This document shows, piece after piece, positions 57,121 to 64,000 of a DNA stretch of 64,000 bases. Every line of letters begins with the position of its first letter. Position 1 is the stretch's first letter. The notes under the pieces are model-generated. The model saw nothing but the letters and a program-made list of their open reading frames with translations, was not told the DNA's origin and did not search any database. Origin of the DNA: Kocuria flava (GTDB lineage Bacteria > Actinomycetota > Actinomycetes > Actinomycetales > Micrococcaceae); NCBI RefSeq assembly GCF_001482365.1, contig NZ_CP013254.1:2728001-2792000 (forward strand), read 5' to 3'. The translations under genes were made by a program, and so were the position numbers.

Positions 57121-58041
57121 TCAGGGCATGCGCACGACGATCTTGCCGCGGGCGTGGCCCTCGGCGCTGAGCCGGTAGGCCGCCACCGCGTCCGCCAGCT
57201 CCACGGTGCGGTCGAGCTCGATGCGCAGTCCGCCGCGGTCCACGGTCCGCACGAGCTCGGCGAGGTCCTCGGCGGAGGGGCGGACCCACATCCACGTGCC
57301 GCCGTGCGCCTCGACGGCGTCGTCGGCGATCGAGGCGTGGCGCCCGCCCTCGGCGAGCACCGCCAGGGTCTGCTCCACGACCCCGCCGACGAGGTCGACC
57401 ACGACGTCGGCGCCCCCGGGGGCGAGCTCGCGCACGCGGGCGGGCAGCCCGTCGCCGTGGGCCACGGGCTCGGCGCCGAGCGCCCGCACGCGCTCGTGGT
57501 TGGCGGGCGAGGCCGTGCCGATCACGCGCGCGCCGCGGGCGGCCGCGAGCTGGACGGCGAAACCGCCCACGCCGCCGGAGGCGTTGTGCACCAGCACGGT
57601 CTCCCCGGCGGCGACCCCGAGCCGGTCGACGACCTGCAGCGCGCTCAGCCCGGCCAGCGGCAGGGCCGCCGCCTCCTCCCAGGTCGCGGTGGCGGGCTTC
57701 GGGGCGAGCAGGCGGGCGGGCAGGGCGACCTGCTGGGCCATCGTGCCGCCGTGCACCCAGTCGGTGCGGGCGTAGGCGACCACCTCGTCGCCGGGGGACC
57801 ACTCGGGCACGTCGATGCCGGTCGCGGCCACGACTCCGGAGACGTCCCAGCCGGGGACCACCGGGAACTGCACGTCCATCAGCGCGTCGAGGCCCCCGGA
57901 CATGATCTTCCAGTCGACGGGGTTCACGGCGGCGGCGCGCACGTCCACGAGCACCCACCCCGGGGGGACCTTGGGCTGCGGCAGGTCGGTGAGCTCGAGG
58001 ACGTCGGGGCCGCCGTAGCGGGAGTAGGTCAGTGCTCTCAT
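57121..58041 (-). CDS. Zinc-free MDR oxidoreductase (quinone reductase-like)
   Basis: A 306-aa medium-chain dehydrogenase/reductase without zinc ligands. It has the N-terminal catalytic domain (MRALTYSRYGGPDVLELTDL, AAAVNPVDWKIMSGG), the cofactor motif HNASGGVGGFAVQLAAARGA (NADPH type) and the C-terminal LADAVAAYRLSAEGHARGKI. Such proteins reduce quinones or enones; the exact substrate is unknown. ATG 58041 has no clear upstream box. It is separated from DUF2795 by a hairpin. Confidence 0.9.
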   Translation of the reverse strand: MRALTYSRYGGPDVLELTDLPQPKVPPGWVLVDVRAAAVNPVDWKIMSGGLDALMDVQFPVVPGWDVSGVVAATGIDVPEWSPGDEVVAYARTDWVHGGTMAQQVALPARLLAPKPATATWEEAAALPLAGLSALQVVDRLGVAAGETVLVHNASGGVGGFAVQLAAARGARVIGTASPANHERVRALGAEPVAHGDGLPARVRELAPGGADVVVDLVGGVVEQTLAVLAEGGRHASIADDAVEAHGGTWMWVRPSAEDLAELVRTVDRGGLRIELDRTVELADAVAAYRLSAEGHARGKIVVRMP

Positions 58042-58118
58042 GCCCGGCGCAACGGCCCCCTCCCCCGCGGCTATTCCGCCCGCCCGCCGGGACGGGCGGG
58101 GAACGGGTGCCGGGGCGG

Positions 58119-58156
58119 GCGGCCCCGGGCGCCGTCCGCGCGCTGCCCGGGGCCGC
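58119..58156 (-). terminator. Terminator hairpin after the DUF2795 gene
   Basis: GCGGCCCCGGGC (58119-58130), 14-nt loop, exact complement (58145-58156). It ends 4 nt from the DUF2795 stop, immediately 3' of that gene on the minus strand. Confidence 0.65.
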
Positions 58157-58160
58157 CGGC

Positions 58161-58355
58161 TCAGCCGCCGAAGACCGCCTCGGTCACGTCGGTGGGCTTC
58201 TCGAAGGTCCTCTCCGGCAGCCCGCGCAGGGCCTCCAGGACGGTGCCGTCGGCGCCGGACTCCTCGGCGCGCCGGACCACGTCCTCCTTGCTGACGGGGT
58301 AGTCCAGGCCGCCGAGGTGCTTCTGCAGCTCGATGGGGTTCGGGTTCTCGGACAC
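58161..58355 (-). CDS. DUF2795 small protein
   Basis: The 64-aa protein matches the DUF2795 family: PIELQKHLGGLDYPVSKEDV, then VRRAEESGADGTVLEALRGL and PERTFEKPTDVTEAVFG. The pattern is two short helices with a hydrophobic face, known only as a stress-associated family of unknown function. AGGAG lies 5 nt before GTG 58355. It is likely monocistronic with the hairpin downstream. Confidence 0.88.
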   Translation of the reverse strand: MSENPNPIELQKHLGGLDYPVSKEDVVRRAEESGADGTVLEALRGLPERTFEKPTDVTEAVFGG

Positions 58356-58417
58356 GCTCGCTCCTCTCGGGGTCGGTCGCTCCCGCCGGCCGGCGGGATG
58401 CGGACGCCCCCAGTCTG

Positions 58418-59194
58418 TCAGCAGGCTTCCGGTTCGTCAGCCCCCTGCGGGTCCCGGGACGCGGCGAGGTCCTCGAGGGCGGCCAGGATCACCGCGTGGA
58501 CCCTGGGGTCCCCCAGCGGGCGGAAGTGCCCGCGCGTGCCCAGCCGCACGTTGCGGGCCCCCTCCAGGTGGCTGCCGCCCGGGATGTGGGGGTCGAAGCG
58601 GCCGTGGACGGAGACGATGTGCCGGTCCACGTGCCGGCTCGCCGCCAGCGCGGTCAGCTCCGGGGAGCGGGGCAGGAACACGCGCAGGGCCGGCAGGGGC
58701 AGCAGGCGGGCCAGCGCCGAGCCGGTGAACGGGGTGTTCACGGCCACGAGACCCCGGATCGTCGTGGCCTCGTTGTGGTGGGCGAGCAGCTGCTTGCCGA
58801 TCAGCCCGCCCTTGCTGTGGGCCACGAGCACGCACCGCTCCAGCCCCTCCCGCCGCACGTGGTCGTCGACGACGCGGGCCATCTCCTCGATCGTGCCGGA
58901 GTTGTGGGCCAGTCCGGGCACGGGAACCACGTCCCAGCCGTGCTCGTGGAGCACCCGGGCCACGGGCAGCAGGAAGGTCCAGCGCTCCCAGATGCCCGGG
59001 ACGAGCACCACCGACGGCCGTCCGGGTGTGCGGCGGCGGAAGGCGTGCGGATCGGCCCGGCGCAGCAGCCCGGCGGCCTGCCAGCGCACCGCCCAGGCGT
59101 AGTCCAGCGCCCAGGCCGCGGCGTCGGCGGCGAGCTCGCTCAGCTGCCCGGCGGGACGGTGCGGTCGGCGAGGGCGTCGAGGAAGGGGGCGCAT
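58418..59194 (-). CDS. Alpha/beta hydrolase, lipase-like
   Basis: A hydrolase with the fold VVLVPGIWERWTFLLPVARV near the N-terminus and nucleophile Ser in CVLVAHSKGGLIGKQLL; the His may lie in SHLEGARNVRLGTRGHF. Such proteins act as lipases or esterases; no substrate can be named. The start is not clear: ATG 59194 overlaps the upstream gene by 55 nt and its first codons are not typical, while GTG 59089 would remove the helix LSELAADAAAWALDYAW that looks coding. I give the longest form. Confidence 0.8.
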   Translation of the reverse strand: MRPLPRRPRRPHRPAGQLSELAADAAAWALDYAWAVRWQAAGLLRRADPHAFRRRTPGRPSVVLVPGIWERWTFLLPVARVLHEHGWDVVPVPGLAHNSGTIEEMARVVDDHVRREGLERCVLVAHSKGGLIGKQLLAHHNEATTIRGLVAVNTPFTGSALARLLPLPALRVFLPRSPELTALAASRHVDRHIVSVHGRFDPHIPGGSHLEGARNVRLGTRGHFRPLGDPRVHAVILAALEDLAASRDPQGADEPEAC

Positions 59195-59928
59195 GCGGTG
59201 GCGAGCTCCTGGGGTCGGGTGTGCTGGACGGCGTGGGCGGCGGCCGGGATCTCGAGGAAGCCGGCCCGGGGGGCGAGGCGGGCGAGCTGCTCGGCCCACC
59301 GGCGCGGCGCGATGGGGTCGTGGGCCCCCCTGACCACGAGGCCGGGAGCGGCACAGCGGGGCAGGTCCGCCTCGATCCGGTCGGCGAGCATGGTGCGCAC
59401 GGTGCGCAGGTAGCGCACCGGGCCCATGCGCAGGTAGTTGCGCAGGATCACCCGGTTGGTGGCCGGCGGCTCCCGCAGGGTGTCGCGCAGCAGCCGCCAT
59501 GCCTGCCGGAGGGGCCCGCGGGCGGAGGCGTCCACGGTCGGCCCCAGCAGCACCCAGCCCGCGCACAGGCCGGGGTCGCCGGCGACCGCGTCGACGACGA
59601 CCTGGCAGCCCATCGAGTGGCCCACGAGCACCGGGGCGCGCAGCTCCAGGGCGCGCACCGTGCCGGTGAGCACCCGGGCGAGCTCGGGCACGGACAGGGG
59701 CCGCCGCGGCCCGGGCGCGGTGCCGTAGCCGGGCAGGTCGAGGGCGTAGACGTCCCGGTCGGCCGCGAGCGCGGCGGCCAGGGGCAGGAAGTACTCCCCC
59801 GAGACGCCGATCCCGTGCACGAGCACGACCGCCGGGCGTCCGCGGTCGAAGGTGCCGCGCACCTCGACCGCGCGGCCGTCCACGACGAGGCGCCGGTGCG
59901 TCAGGGGCGAGGGCGGGGCGGCGGGCAC
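59140..59928 (-). CDS. Alpha/beta hydrolase
   Basis: A 262-aa hydrolase with oxyanion region VVLVHGIGVSGEYFLPLAAA, nucleophile Ser in VLVGHSMGCQVVVDAVAG, a cap domain (about 130-200), the acid in VVRGAHDPIAPRRW and the His in IPAAAHAVQHTRP. It is of the haloperoxidase/esterase type; no substrate is evident. AGGAGA sits just before GTG 59928. It overlaps the next hydrolase gene, and both may be one unit with the upstream glutamate-cysteine ligase family gene. Confidence 0.88.
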   Translation of the reverse strand: MPAAPPSPLTHRRLVVDGRAVEVRGTFDRGRPAVVLVHGIGVSGEYFLPLAAALAADRDVYALDLPGYGTAPGPRRPLSVPELARVLTGTVRALELRAPVLVGHSMGCQVVVDAVAGDPGLCAGWVLLGPTVDASARGPLRQAWRLLRDTLREPPATNRVILRNYLRMGPVRYLRTVRTMLADRIEADLPRCAAPGLVVRGAHDPIAPRRWAEQLARLAPRAGFLEIPAAAHAVQHTRPQELATACAPFLDALADRTVPPGS

Positions 59929-59952
59929 GGGTTCTCCTCCGCGGTCGGGGGT

Positions 59953-60018
59953 CCGCCCGCGGGTGCGGGGGCTGCTGCCACGGTACCGCCCGCGGGTGCG
60001 GGCGCTCCCGCCACGGTC
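59953..60018. repeat. Two 33-bp tandem repeats
   Basis: 59953-59985 and 59986-60018 agree at 29 of 33 bases, and the first 10 bases start a third copy at 60019. The unit is 11 codons long on the minus strand (GGTVAAAPAPA-like), but it lies after the gene at 60032 and before the hydrolase start, in no supported gene. It may be a remnant of a coding linker. Confidence 0.7.
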
Positions 60019-60031
60019 CCGCCCGCGGCGC

Positions 60032-61168
60032 TCAGCCGTGGGTGGCGGCCAGGGCGGCGCGGACGACGTCGGCCGGGTCGGCCCGGACCGCCCAGGCCGC
60101 GCGCTGGTGCCGGGCCCCGGTGCCCCCGCGCAGCACGGCCGCCGTGGCGTCCTCGACCGCGGCGAGCTCCCCCTGGTCCCCGAGCACGGGGCCCACGTGC
60201 GCGAGCAGCTCGCCCACCACCTCGGCGGCCGGGGCCGGGGCGCCCGTGGCGGGCGAGACCAGCGGCCCCTCGGTGCCCGAGGCGCTCGCCTGCCACGACC
60301 ACGCCCGCAGCACGCCGGTGTCCACGTCCGGGGCGGGCAGCCCGGTCCGGGCCTGCCGGGCGGCCGTCTCCACGAGGGCCCGCACCAGGGCGGCGAGCAC
60401 CGCGGTGTGCCCGGCGTCGAGGCACACGTCGGCGATGCGCACCTCCACGGTCGGGTAGCGGGCCGAGAGGCGGGCGTCGAAGTAGAGCATCCCGCGGTCG
60501 CGGGCGACGCCGCTGCGCAGCAGCGCCGCGCAGTGCTCCTCGTAGGCCGCCGCGGAGCCGAGCACGTCGCGGGGCCCGGACGTGGGCCACCGGGCCCAGG
60601 TCTGGTAGCGGAAGCTGGCGAACCCGGTGTCGCGCCCGTACCACAGCGGGGAGTTGGCGCTGAGGGCGAGCAGCGCGGGCAGCCAGACGCGGACGCGGTC
60701 GAGCACGGCCACGCCCTCGGCGGCGCCGGTGACGCCCACGTGCACGTGCAGCCCGCACGTGAGCTGCTCGCGGGCCACGAGGCCGTAGTGCTCCCGCAGC
60801 CACGCGTAGCGCGGGTCCGGGGCGGGGTGGGGCTGCTGCGGGGCCACCGGTGCGGCGAGGGCCACGGCGCGGGCGCCCACCCGGCGGGCGGCGGCGTCGG
60901 CCAGCTCGCGGCCCCGGCGCACGGCCTCGAGCTGCTCGGCCAGGCCCCGGACCGGGGGGCTCGCGACCTCGATCTGCTCCTGCTGCAGCTCCGTGGTGAC
61001 GTGGTGGCCGCTGCCGGGCCCCGGCGCGGCCCGCTCGGCGTGCCGCCGCACGGCCTCCGGACCGGCCGGGGCCGGGACGAACGAGTCGGCGTCGACGAGC
61101 AGCAGCTCCTCCTCGACGCCGAAGGTGCGGAGGGGGCCGGGGGTCGGGGTCACGGACGTCACCACCAT
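60032..61168 (-). CDS. Glutamate--cysteine ligase family 2 (YbdK-like)
   Basis: A 378-aa carboxylate-amine ligase of the GCS2/YbdK family, which couples glutamate with cysteine or another amine. It has the family TFGVEEELLLVDADSF near the N-terminus, HHVTTELQQEQIEVASPPV, CGLHVHVGV and FASFRYQTWARWPTSGP. Actinobacteria use mycothiol rather than glutathione, so the physiological product is unknown; EgtA of ergothioneine synthesis belongs to a related family. The start at ATG 61168 places the family core near the N-terminus. TACGCT (61246-61251) is a possible -10 box with a leader of about 70 nt. Confidence 0.87.
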   Translation of the reverse strand: MVVTSVTPTPGPLRTFGVEEELLLVDADSFVPAPAGPEAVRRHAERAAPGPGSGHHVTTELQQEQIEVASPPVRGLAEQLEAVRRGRELADAAARRVGARAVALAAPVAPQQPHPAPDPRYAWLREHYGLVAREQLTCGLHVHVGVTGAAEGVAVLDRVRVWLPALLALSANSPLWYGRDTGFASFRYQTWARWPTSGPRDVLGSAAAYEEHCAALLRSGVARDRGMLYFDARLSARYPTVEVRIADVCLDAGHTAVLAALVRALVETAARQARTGLPAPDVDTGVLRAWSWQASASGTEGPLVSPATGAPAPAAEVVGELLAHVGPVLGDQGELAAVEDATAAVLRGGTGARHQRAAWAVRADPADVVRAALAATHG

Positions 61169-61289
61169 CGGGACCGGTCGGGCCGCCGGGGCGGGCGCGG
61201 GACGCTCCGCCGTCGTCGCCGCGCGGGACGCGTCGGCGCACGGCGAGCGTAGCACCGCACCCCCGCCCTGCCCGGGGACCGGCGGGACC

Positions 61290-61318
61290 TTGACGCGTGG
61301 ACCCGGGCGGGGTTCGCT
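61290..61318 (+). promoter_or_regulatory. Promoter of the TerC family gene
   Basis: TTGACG (61290-61295), 17 nt, TTCGCT (61313-61318) gives a good sigma-70-like spacing and a leader of about 55 nt with GGAGGGAG before ATG 61379. Confidence 0.5.
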
Positions 61319-61378
61319 GGGTCCCGGGAGGGGTCCGGCGGGCGCGCCGCGCGCGGACCGGGCCCCGGAGGGAGCGCG

Positions 61379-62392
61379 ATGGACGTCCCGGTCTGGGGGT
61401 GGGCGGCCGTGCTCGCCGGGATCGCGGCGATGCTCGCCGTCGACCTGCTCGCCCACCGCCGCCCCCACGCCATCGCGGTGCGGGAGGCGGCGGCCTGGAC
61501 GGCGGTGTGGGTCGCCTGCGGGACCGGCTTCGGCGTGCTCGTCTGGGCGCTGTGGGGGGCGCGGGCCGGCCAGGAGTACTTCTCGGGCTACCTGGTCGAG
61601 AAGTCCCTGTCGGTGGACAACGTCTTCGTGTGGGCCGTGCTCCTGTCCTGGTTCGCCGTGCCGCCCCGCTACCAGCACCGGGTGCTGTTCCTCGGGGTGG
61701 TCGGGGCGCTCGTGCTGCGCGGCGCGTTCATCGCCGCCGGGGCCGCGCTGATCCACGCCTTCGAGGGCGTCCTCTACGTCTTCGCGGCCTTCCTGCTGTG
61801 GACCGGCTGGCGGATGGCCCGCCAGCGGGAGGCGCAGCTGAACCCGGACCAGTCCGCGGTGCTGCGCCTGTTCCGGCGGGTGGTGCCCATGACCGACGCC
61901 TACTACGGCCAGCGCCTGCTCGTGCGCACCGGCGGCGCGCTGCGGGCCACCCCCCTGCTGGCCGTGCTCGTGCTCGTCGAGGCCACGGACCTGCTCTTCG
62001 CCCTCGACTCCATCCCGGCGGTCTTCGCCGTCAAGGACGAGCCGTTCCTGGTGTTCACCGCCAACGCCTTCGCGGTGCTCGGGCTGCGCGCGATGTACTT
62101 CCTGCTCGCCGACCTCATGCACCGCTTCGTCCACCTGCGCCTGGGCCTGGCCGCCGTGCTGGTGTGGGTGGGGGTGAAGATGGCGCTGAAGGTCCACGTC
62201 GTGGAGATCCCCACGGGGCTGTCCCTGGCGGTGATCGCGGCGCTCGTGGGGACCTCCGTCCTCACGAGCCTGCACGCCACGCGCGGGCAGGGCCGGCGCC
62301 CGGCCGAGCGCCCGGAGCACCCGCCCTTCCGGGCCGCCTCCGCGGCCGAGGTGGCCGCGGCGGAGCCGCTGTGGCGGCGGCCCCGCCGCTGA
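61379..62392 (+). CDS. TerC family integral membrane protein
   Basis: A 337-aa membrane protein with about nine spans. It matches TerC/Alx: LWGARAGQEYFSGYLVEKSL, SVDNVFVWAVLLSWF, LLAVLVLVEATDLLFALDS and IPAVFAVKDEPFLVFTANAF are its typical conserved loops with acidic residues in the membrane. The family is linked to tellurite resistance, and recent work ties it to manganese export with exported metalloproteins; neither is shown here. GGAGGGAG precedes ATG 61379. The C-terminus is an Arg/Pro tail. Confidence 0.93.
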   Translation: MDVPVWGWAAVLAGIAAMLAVDLLAHRRPHAIAVREAAAWTAVWVACGTGFGVLVWALWGARAGQEYFSGYLVEKSLSVDNVFVWAVLLSWFAVPPRYQHRVLFLGVVGALVLRGAFIAAGAALIHAFEGVLYVFAAFLLWTGWRMARQREAQLNPDQSAVLRLFRRVVPMTDAYYGQRLLVRTGGALRATPLLAVLVLVEATDLLFALDSIPAVFAVKDEPFLVFTANAFAVLGLRAMYFLLADLMHRFVHLRLGLAAVLVWVGVKMALKVHVVEIPTGLSLAVIAALVGTSVLTSLHATRGQGRRPAERPEHPPFRAASAAEVAAAEPLWRRPRR

Positions 62393-62511
62393 GCGCACGG
62401 CGCGCCGGTCGCGCCGCGACACGATGCGGGAACGGACCGCCCCGGATGCGAAGATCGACGGGAGCAGGGCCGGACCAGGCCGCCCCGGACGCAGGAGGAC
62501 CACGCATCCCC

Positions 62512-63750
62512 ATGGACGACCGATCCACGCCCCGCCGGGCCCAGGCCCCCGCGGCCGGTCGGGCGGCCCGCCGCCCGACCGGCCGGGTGCAGGCCGTGGA
62601 CGCGGCCCGCGGCCTGGCCCTCGTCGGGCTGACGGCCATCCACTTCCTGCCCGCCGCCTACGAGGGCACGAGCACCCCCACGCTGTCCTGGCTGCTGTTC
62701 GCGGGGGACTCCGCGGCGCTGTTCGCCCTGGTCGCCGGGGTGGGACTGGCCCTGTCCTCCGGGGGCCGCCGCCCCCGGACCGGCCGGGAGATGCGGGCCG
62801 TGCGGGCCGGGATCGCGGTGCGGGCCCTGCTCATCGCGGCGCTGGGCCTGAGCATCGGCTACCTGCTGCCGCAGGAGTTCCCGCCGGCGATCTCCATCCT
62901 GCCCGCCTACGGCGTCTTCTTCCTGCTCTCCCTGCCGTTCCTGGGCCTGCAGGTGCGCACGCTGCTGATCTGCGCGGGGGCGGCCGCGGTCCTCGCCCCG
63001 CTGCTGGTCCACGCCGTGGGCGGGCGGCTGCCGGAGTACTCCGCCCACAACCCCACCTTCGCCCACCTCGTGACCGAGCCGGCCGCCCTGCTCTCCCAGC
63101 TGCTGCTGACGGGCACCTACCCCGCCCTGCCCTACCTGGCCTACCTGCTCACGGGCCTCGCCGTCGGCCGGCTCAACCTCAACAGCCGGCGCGTCCAGGG
63201 CGGGCTGCTGGCCGCGGGCGCGGGCCTGGCGGCGGTGGCGAAGCTGGTCTCGTGGCTGCTGCTCTACGCCACGAGCGGGTACATGACGCTGCTCTACAGC
63301 ATCCCCGAGCTGACCCGGCAGCAGCTCGACGACATGATCGTCTTCGGCCCCTCCGAGGCCCTGCCGACGAACTCCCTGTGGTGGCAGGTGCTCTCCGCCC
63401 CGCACGCCAACACGCCCTTCTCCGTGCTGTGGAGCCTCGGGGTCGCGGTGGCGGCCGTGGGCGCGCTGCTGCTGATCGCCCGGCGCTACGGCGCGTGGCT
63501 GAACCCGCTGGCGGCCGTGGGCGCGATGACCCTCACCCTCTACACCGGCCAGCTCGTGCTCCTGTCCTTCGAGGTGCACTACGCCTACCCGCTGCTGTGG
63601 TGCCTGGCCGTGCTGGCGCTCTCGGTGCTGTTCGCCCTCGCGTGGCGCCACGCCTTCGGCCAGGGCCCGCTCGAGCGCGTCGTCTCGGGCGCCGCCGGAG
63701 CCGCCCGCCGGAGGGTCCTCGCCCGGGGCGCGGCGGACGGCACCGCCTGA
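62512..63750 (+). CDS. DUF1624/DUF418-type multi-span membrane protein
   Basis: A 412-aa membrane protein with about ten spans. The N-terminal RVQAVDAARGLALVGLTAIH with a His at the first span matches the DUF1624/HGSNAT-like acyltransferase fold; the C-terminal half (SVLWSLGVAVAAVGALLLIA, then NPLAAVGAMTLTLYTGQLVL) resembles the DUF418/acyltransferase-3-type end. It may acetylate a surface sugar, but this is inferred. AGGAGG lies 13 nt before ATG 62512. The gap to the TerC gene is about 120 bp, with no clear promoter. Confidence 0.82.
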   Translation: MDDRSTPRRAQAPAAGRAARRPTGRVQAVDAARGLALVGLTAIHFLPAAYEGTSTPTLSWLLFAGDSAALFALVAGVGLALSSGGRRPRTGREMRAVRAGIAVRALLIAALGLSIGYLLPQEFPPAISILPAYGVFFLLSLPFLGLQVRTLLICAGAAAVLAPLLVHAVGGRLPEYSAHNPTFAHLVTEPAALLSQLLLTGTYPALPYLAYLLTGLAVGRLNLNSRRVQGGLLAAGAGLAAVAKLVSWLLLYATSGYMTLLYSIPELTRQQLDDMIVFGPSEALPTNSLWWQVLSAPHANTPFSVLWSLGVAVAAVGALLLIARRYGAWLNPLAAVGAMTLTLYTGQLVLLSFEVHYAYPLLWCLAVLALSVLFALAWRHAFGQGPLERVVSGAAGAARRRVLARGAADGTA

Positions 63751-63780
63751 GCCCCCCGGGGGACTCCCAGGAACGCTCCC

Positions 63781-63786
63781 TATCCT
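63781..63786 (+). promoter_or_regulatory. -10 box TATCCT for the gene at 63793
   Basis: TATCCT, 6 nt (GTCCCG), GTG 63793. Confidence 0.55.
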
Positions 63787-63792
63787 GTCCCG

Positions 63793-64000
63793 GTGCTGAC
63801 CCTGCGCGCCCTGGACCCCGGCGACCGGGCGGCGGTCGTGGCCTTCCTGCTGGCCGACCCCGCCCACGCCCGCACGTGCTTCGACCGCGACCCCGTGCCC
63901 GCGGACGCGGACGACCTGCTCTCCTCGGCCGGCTACGGGCCGGGCCGCCACCGCCACGCCCTCGTCGGGGCCTTCGACGACGGCGTGCTGGTGGGACTGC
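63793..64000 (+). CDS. GNAT-like acetyltransferase, N-terminal part
   Basis: Only the first 69 codons are in the window; the gene leaves at the right edge. The start VLTLRALDPGDRAAVVAFLL and the strand LVGAFDDGVLVGL match the N-terminal half of many GNAT N-acetyltransferases. The acetyl-CoA binding motif would lie beyond the window, so the family call is tentative. GTG 63793 is chosen because TATCCT lies 6 nt upstream, as at other leaderless genes in the window. Confidence 0.6.
   Translation, partial: MLTLRALDPGDRAAVVAFLLADPAHARTCFDRDPVPADADDLLSSAGYGPGRHRHALVGAFDDGVLVGL

Overview
The window comes from a very GC-rich actinobacterium, most likely a Micrococcaceae member of the Kocuria/Micrococcus type. 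The support is the conserved actinobacterial order rpsP-khpA-rimM-trmD-rplS-lepB-rnhB-DUF2469-yraN-comM-dprA-xerC, a thiL/DUF3515 pair, an IclR regulator divergent from leuCD, and an oleA-oleBC-oleD olefin cluster with the OleB-OleC fusion known from Micrococcus-type bacteria. Almost everything is chromosomal core. There is no tRNA, rRNA, IS element, prophage or CRISPR array that I can support.

Layout. 1-11.4 kb (all minus): xerC (cut by the window edge), dprA, comM, an extra Pro/Gly-rich lipoprotein gene, yraN, DUF2469, rnhB, two lepB copies, rplS, trmD, rimM, khpA, rpsP. 11.5-17.3 kb (minus): an ABC exporter pair, a NarL-type two-component system and an uncharacterised protein. 17.4-22.7 kb (minus): a NUDIX hydrolase, ffh, glnB-amtB and ftsY. 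22.8-24.0 kb: an MFS transporter (plus). 24.0-27.7 kb: smc (minus). 27.9-32.9 kb: oleA, oleBC, oleD (plus). 33.0-36.0 kb (minus): mutM, rnc, rpmF, yceD, coaD. 36.1-37.3 kb: a class I/II aminotransferase (plus). 37.4-43.8 kb (minus): UDP-sugar dehydrogenase, rsmD, recG, a DAK2 protein, thiL. 43.8-45.8 kb (plus): DUF3515 lipoprotein, an Ala/Pro-rich surface protein and a sortase. 45.9-52.6 kb (minus): ddl, gpsA, plsC-like, murA, leuD, leuC. 52.7 kb: divergent IclR regulator. 53.6-57.0 kb (minus): two dynamin-like/YfjP-like GTPases. 57.1-61.2 kb (minus): zinc-free oxidoreductase, DUF2795, two alpha/beta hydrolases, a glutamate-cysteine ligase family 2 protein. 61.4 kb to the right edge (plus): TerC family protein, DUF1624-type membrane protein and the start of a GNAT-like gene.

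How the parts work together. SRP targeting (ffh, ftsY) and leader-peptide cleavage (two lepB) are close together, as are ribosome assembly and tRNA modification factors. glnB-amtB is an ammonium uptake and sensing unit. OleA condenses two acyl-CoAs; OleD reduces the product; the OleBC fusion closes and decarboxylates the beta-lactone to give long-chain olefins.

The strongest pattern beyond annotation is a promoter grammar. Ten genes that open transcription units have a TANNNT -10 box exactly 6 or 7 nt before the start codon and no ribosome binding site in between, which predicts leaderless mRNAs. This changes several start-codon choices. Other points worth a second look are a sortase next to a surface protein without LPXTG, a leuCD/IclR operator, a perfect 50-bp palindrome, a repeated 18-bp hairpin around the two-component system, an IclR gene without a normal stop, and a tandem pair of large GTPases.
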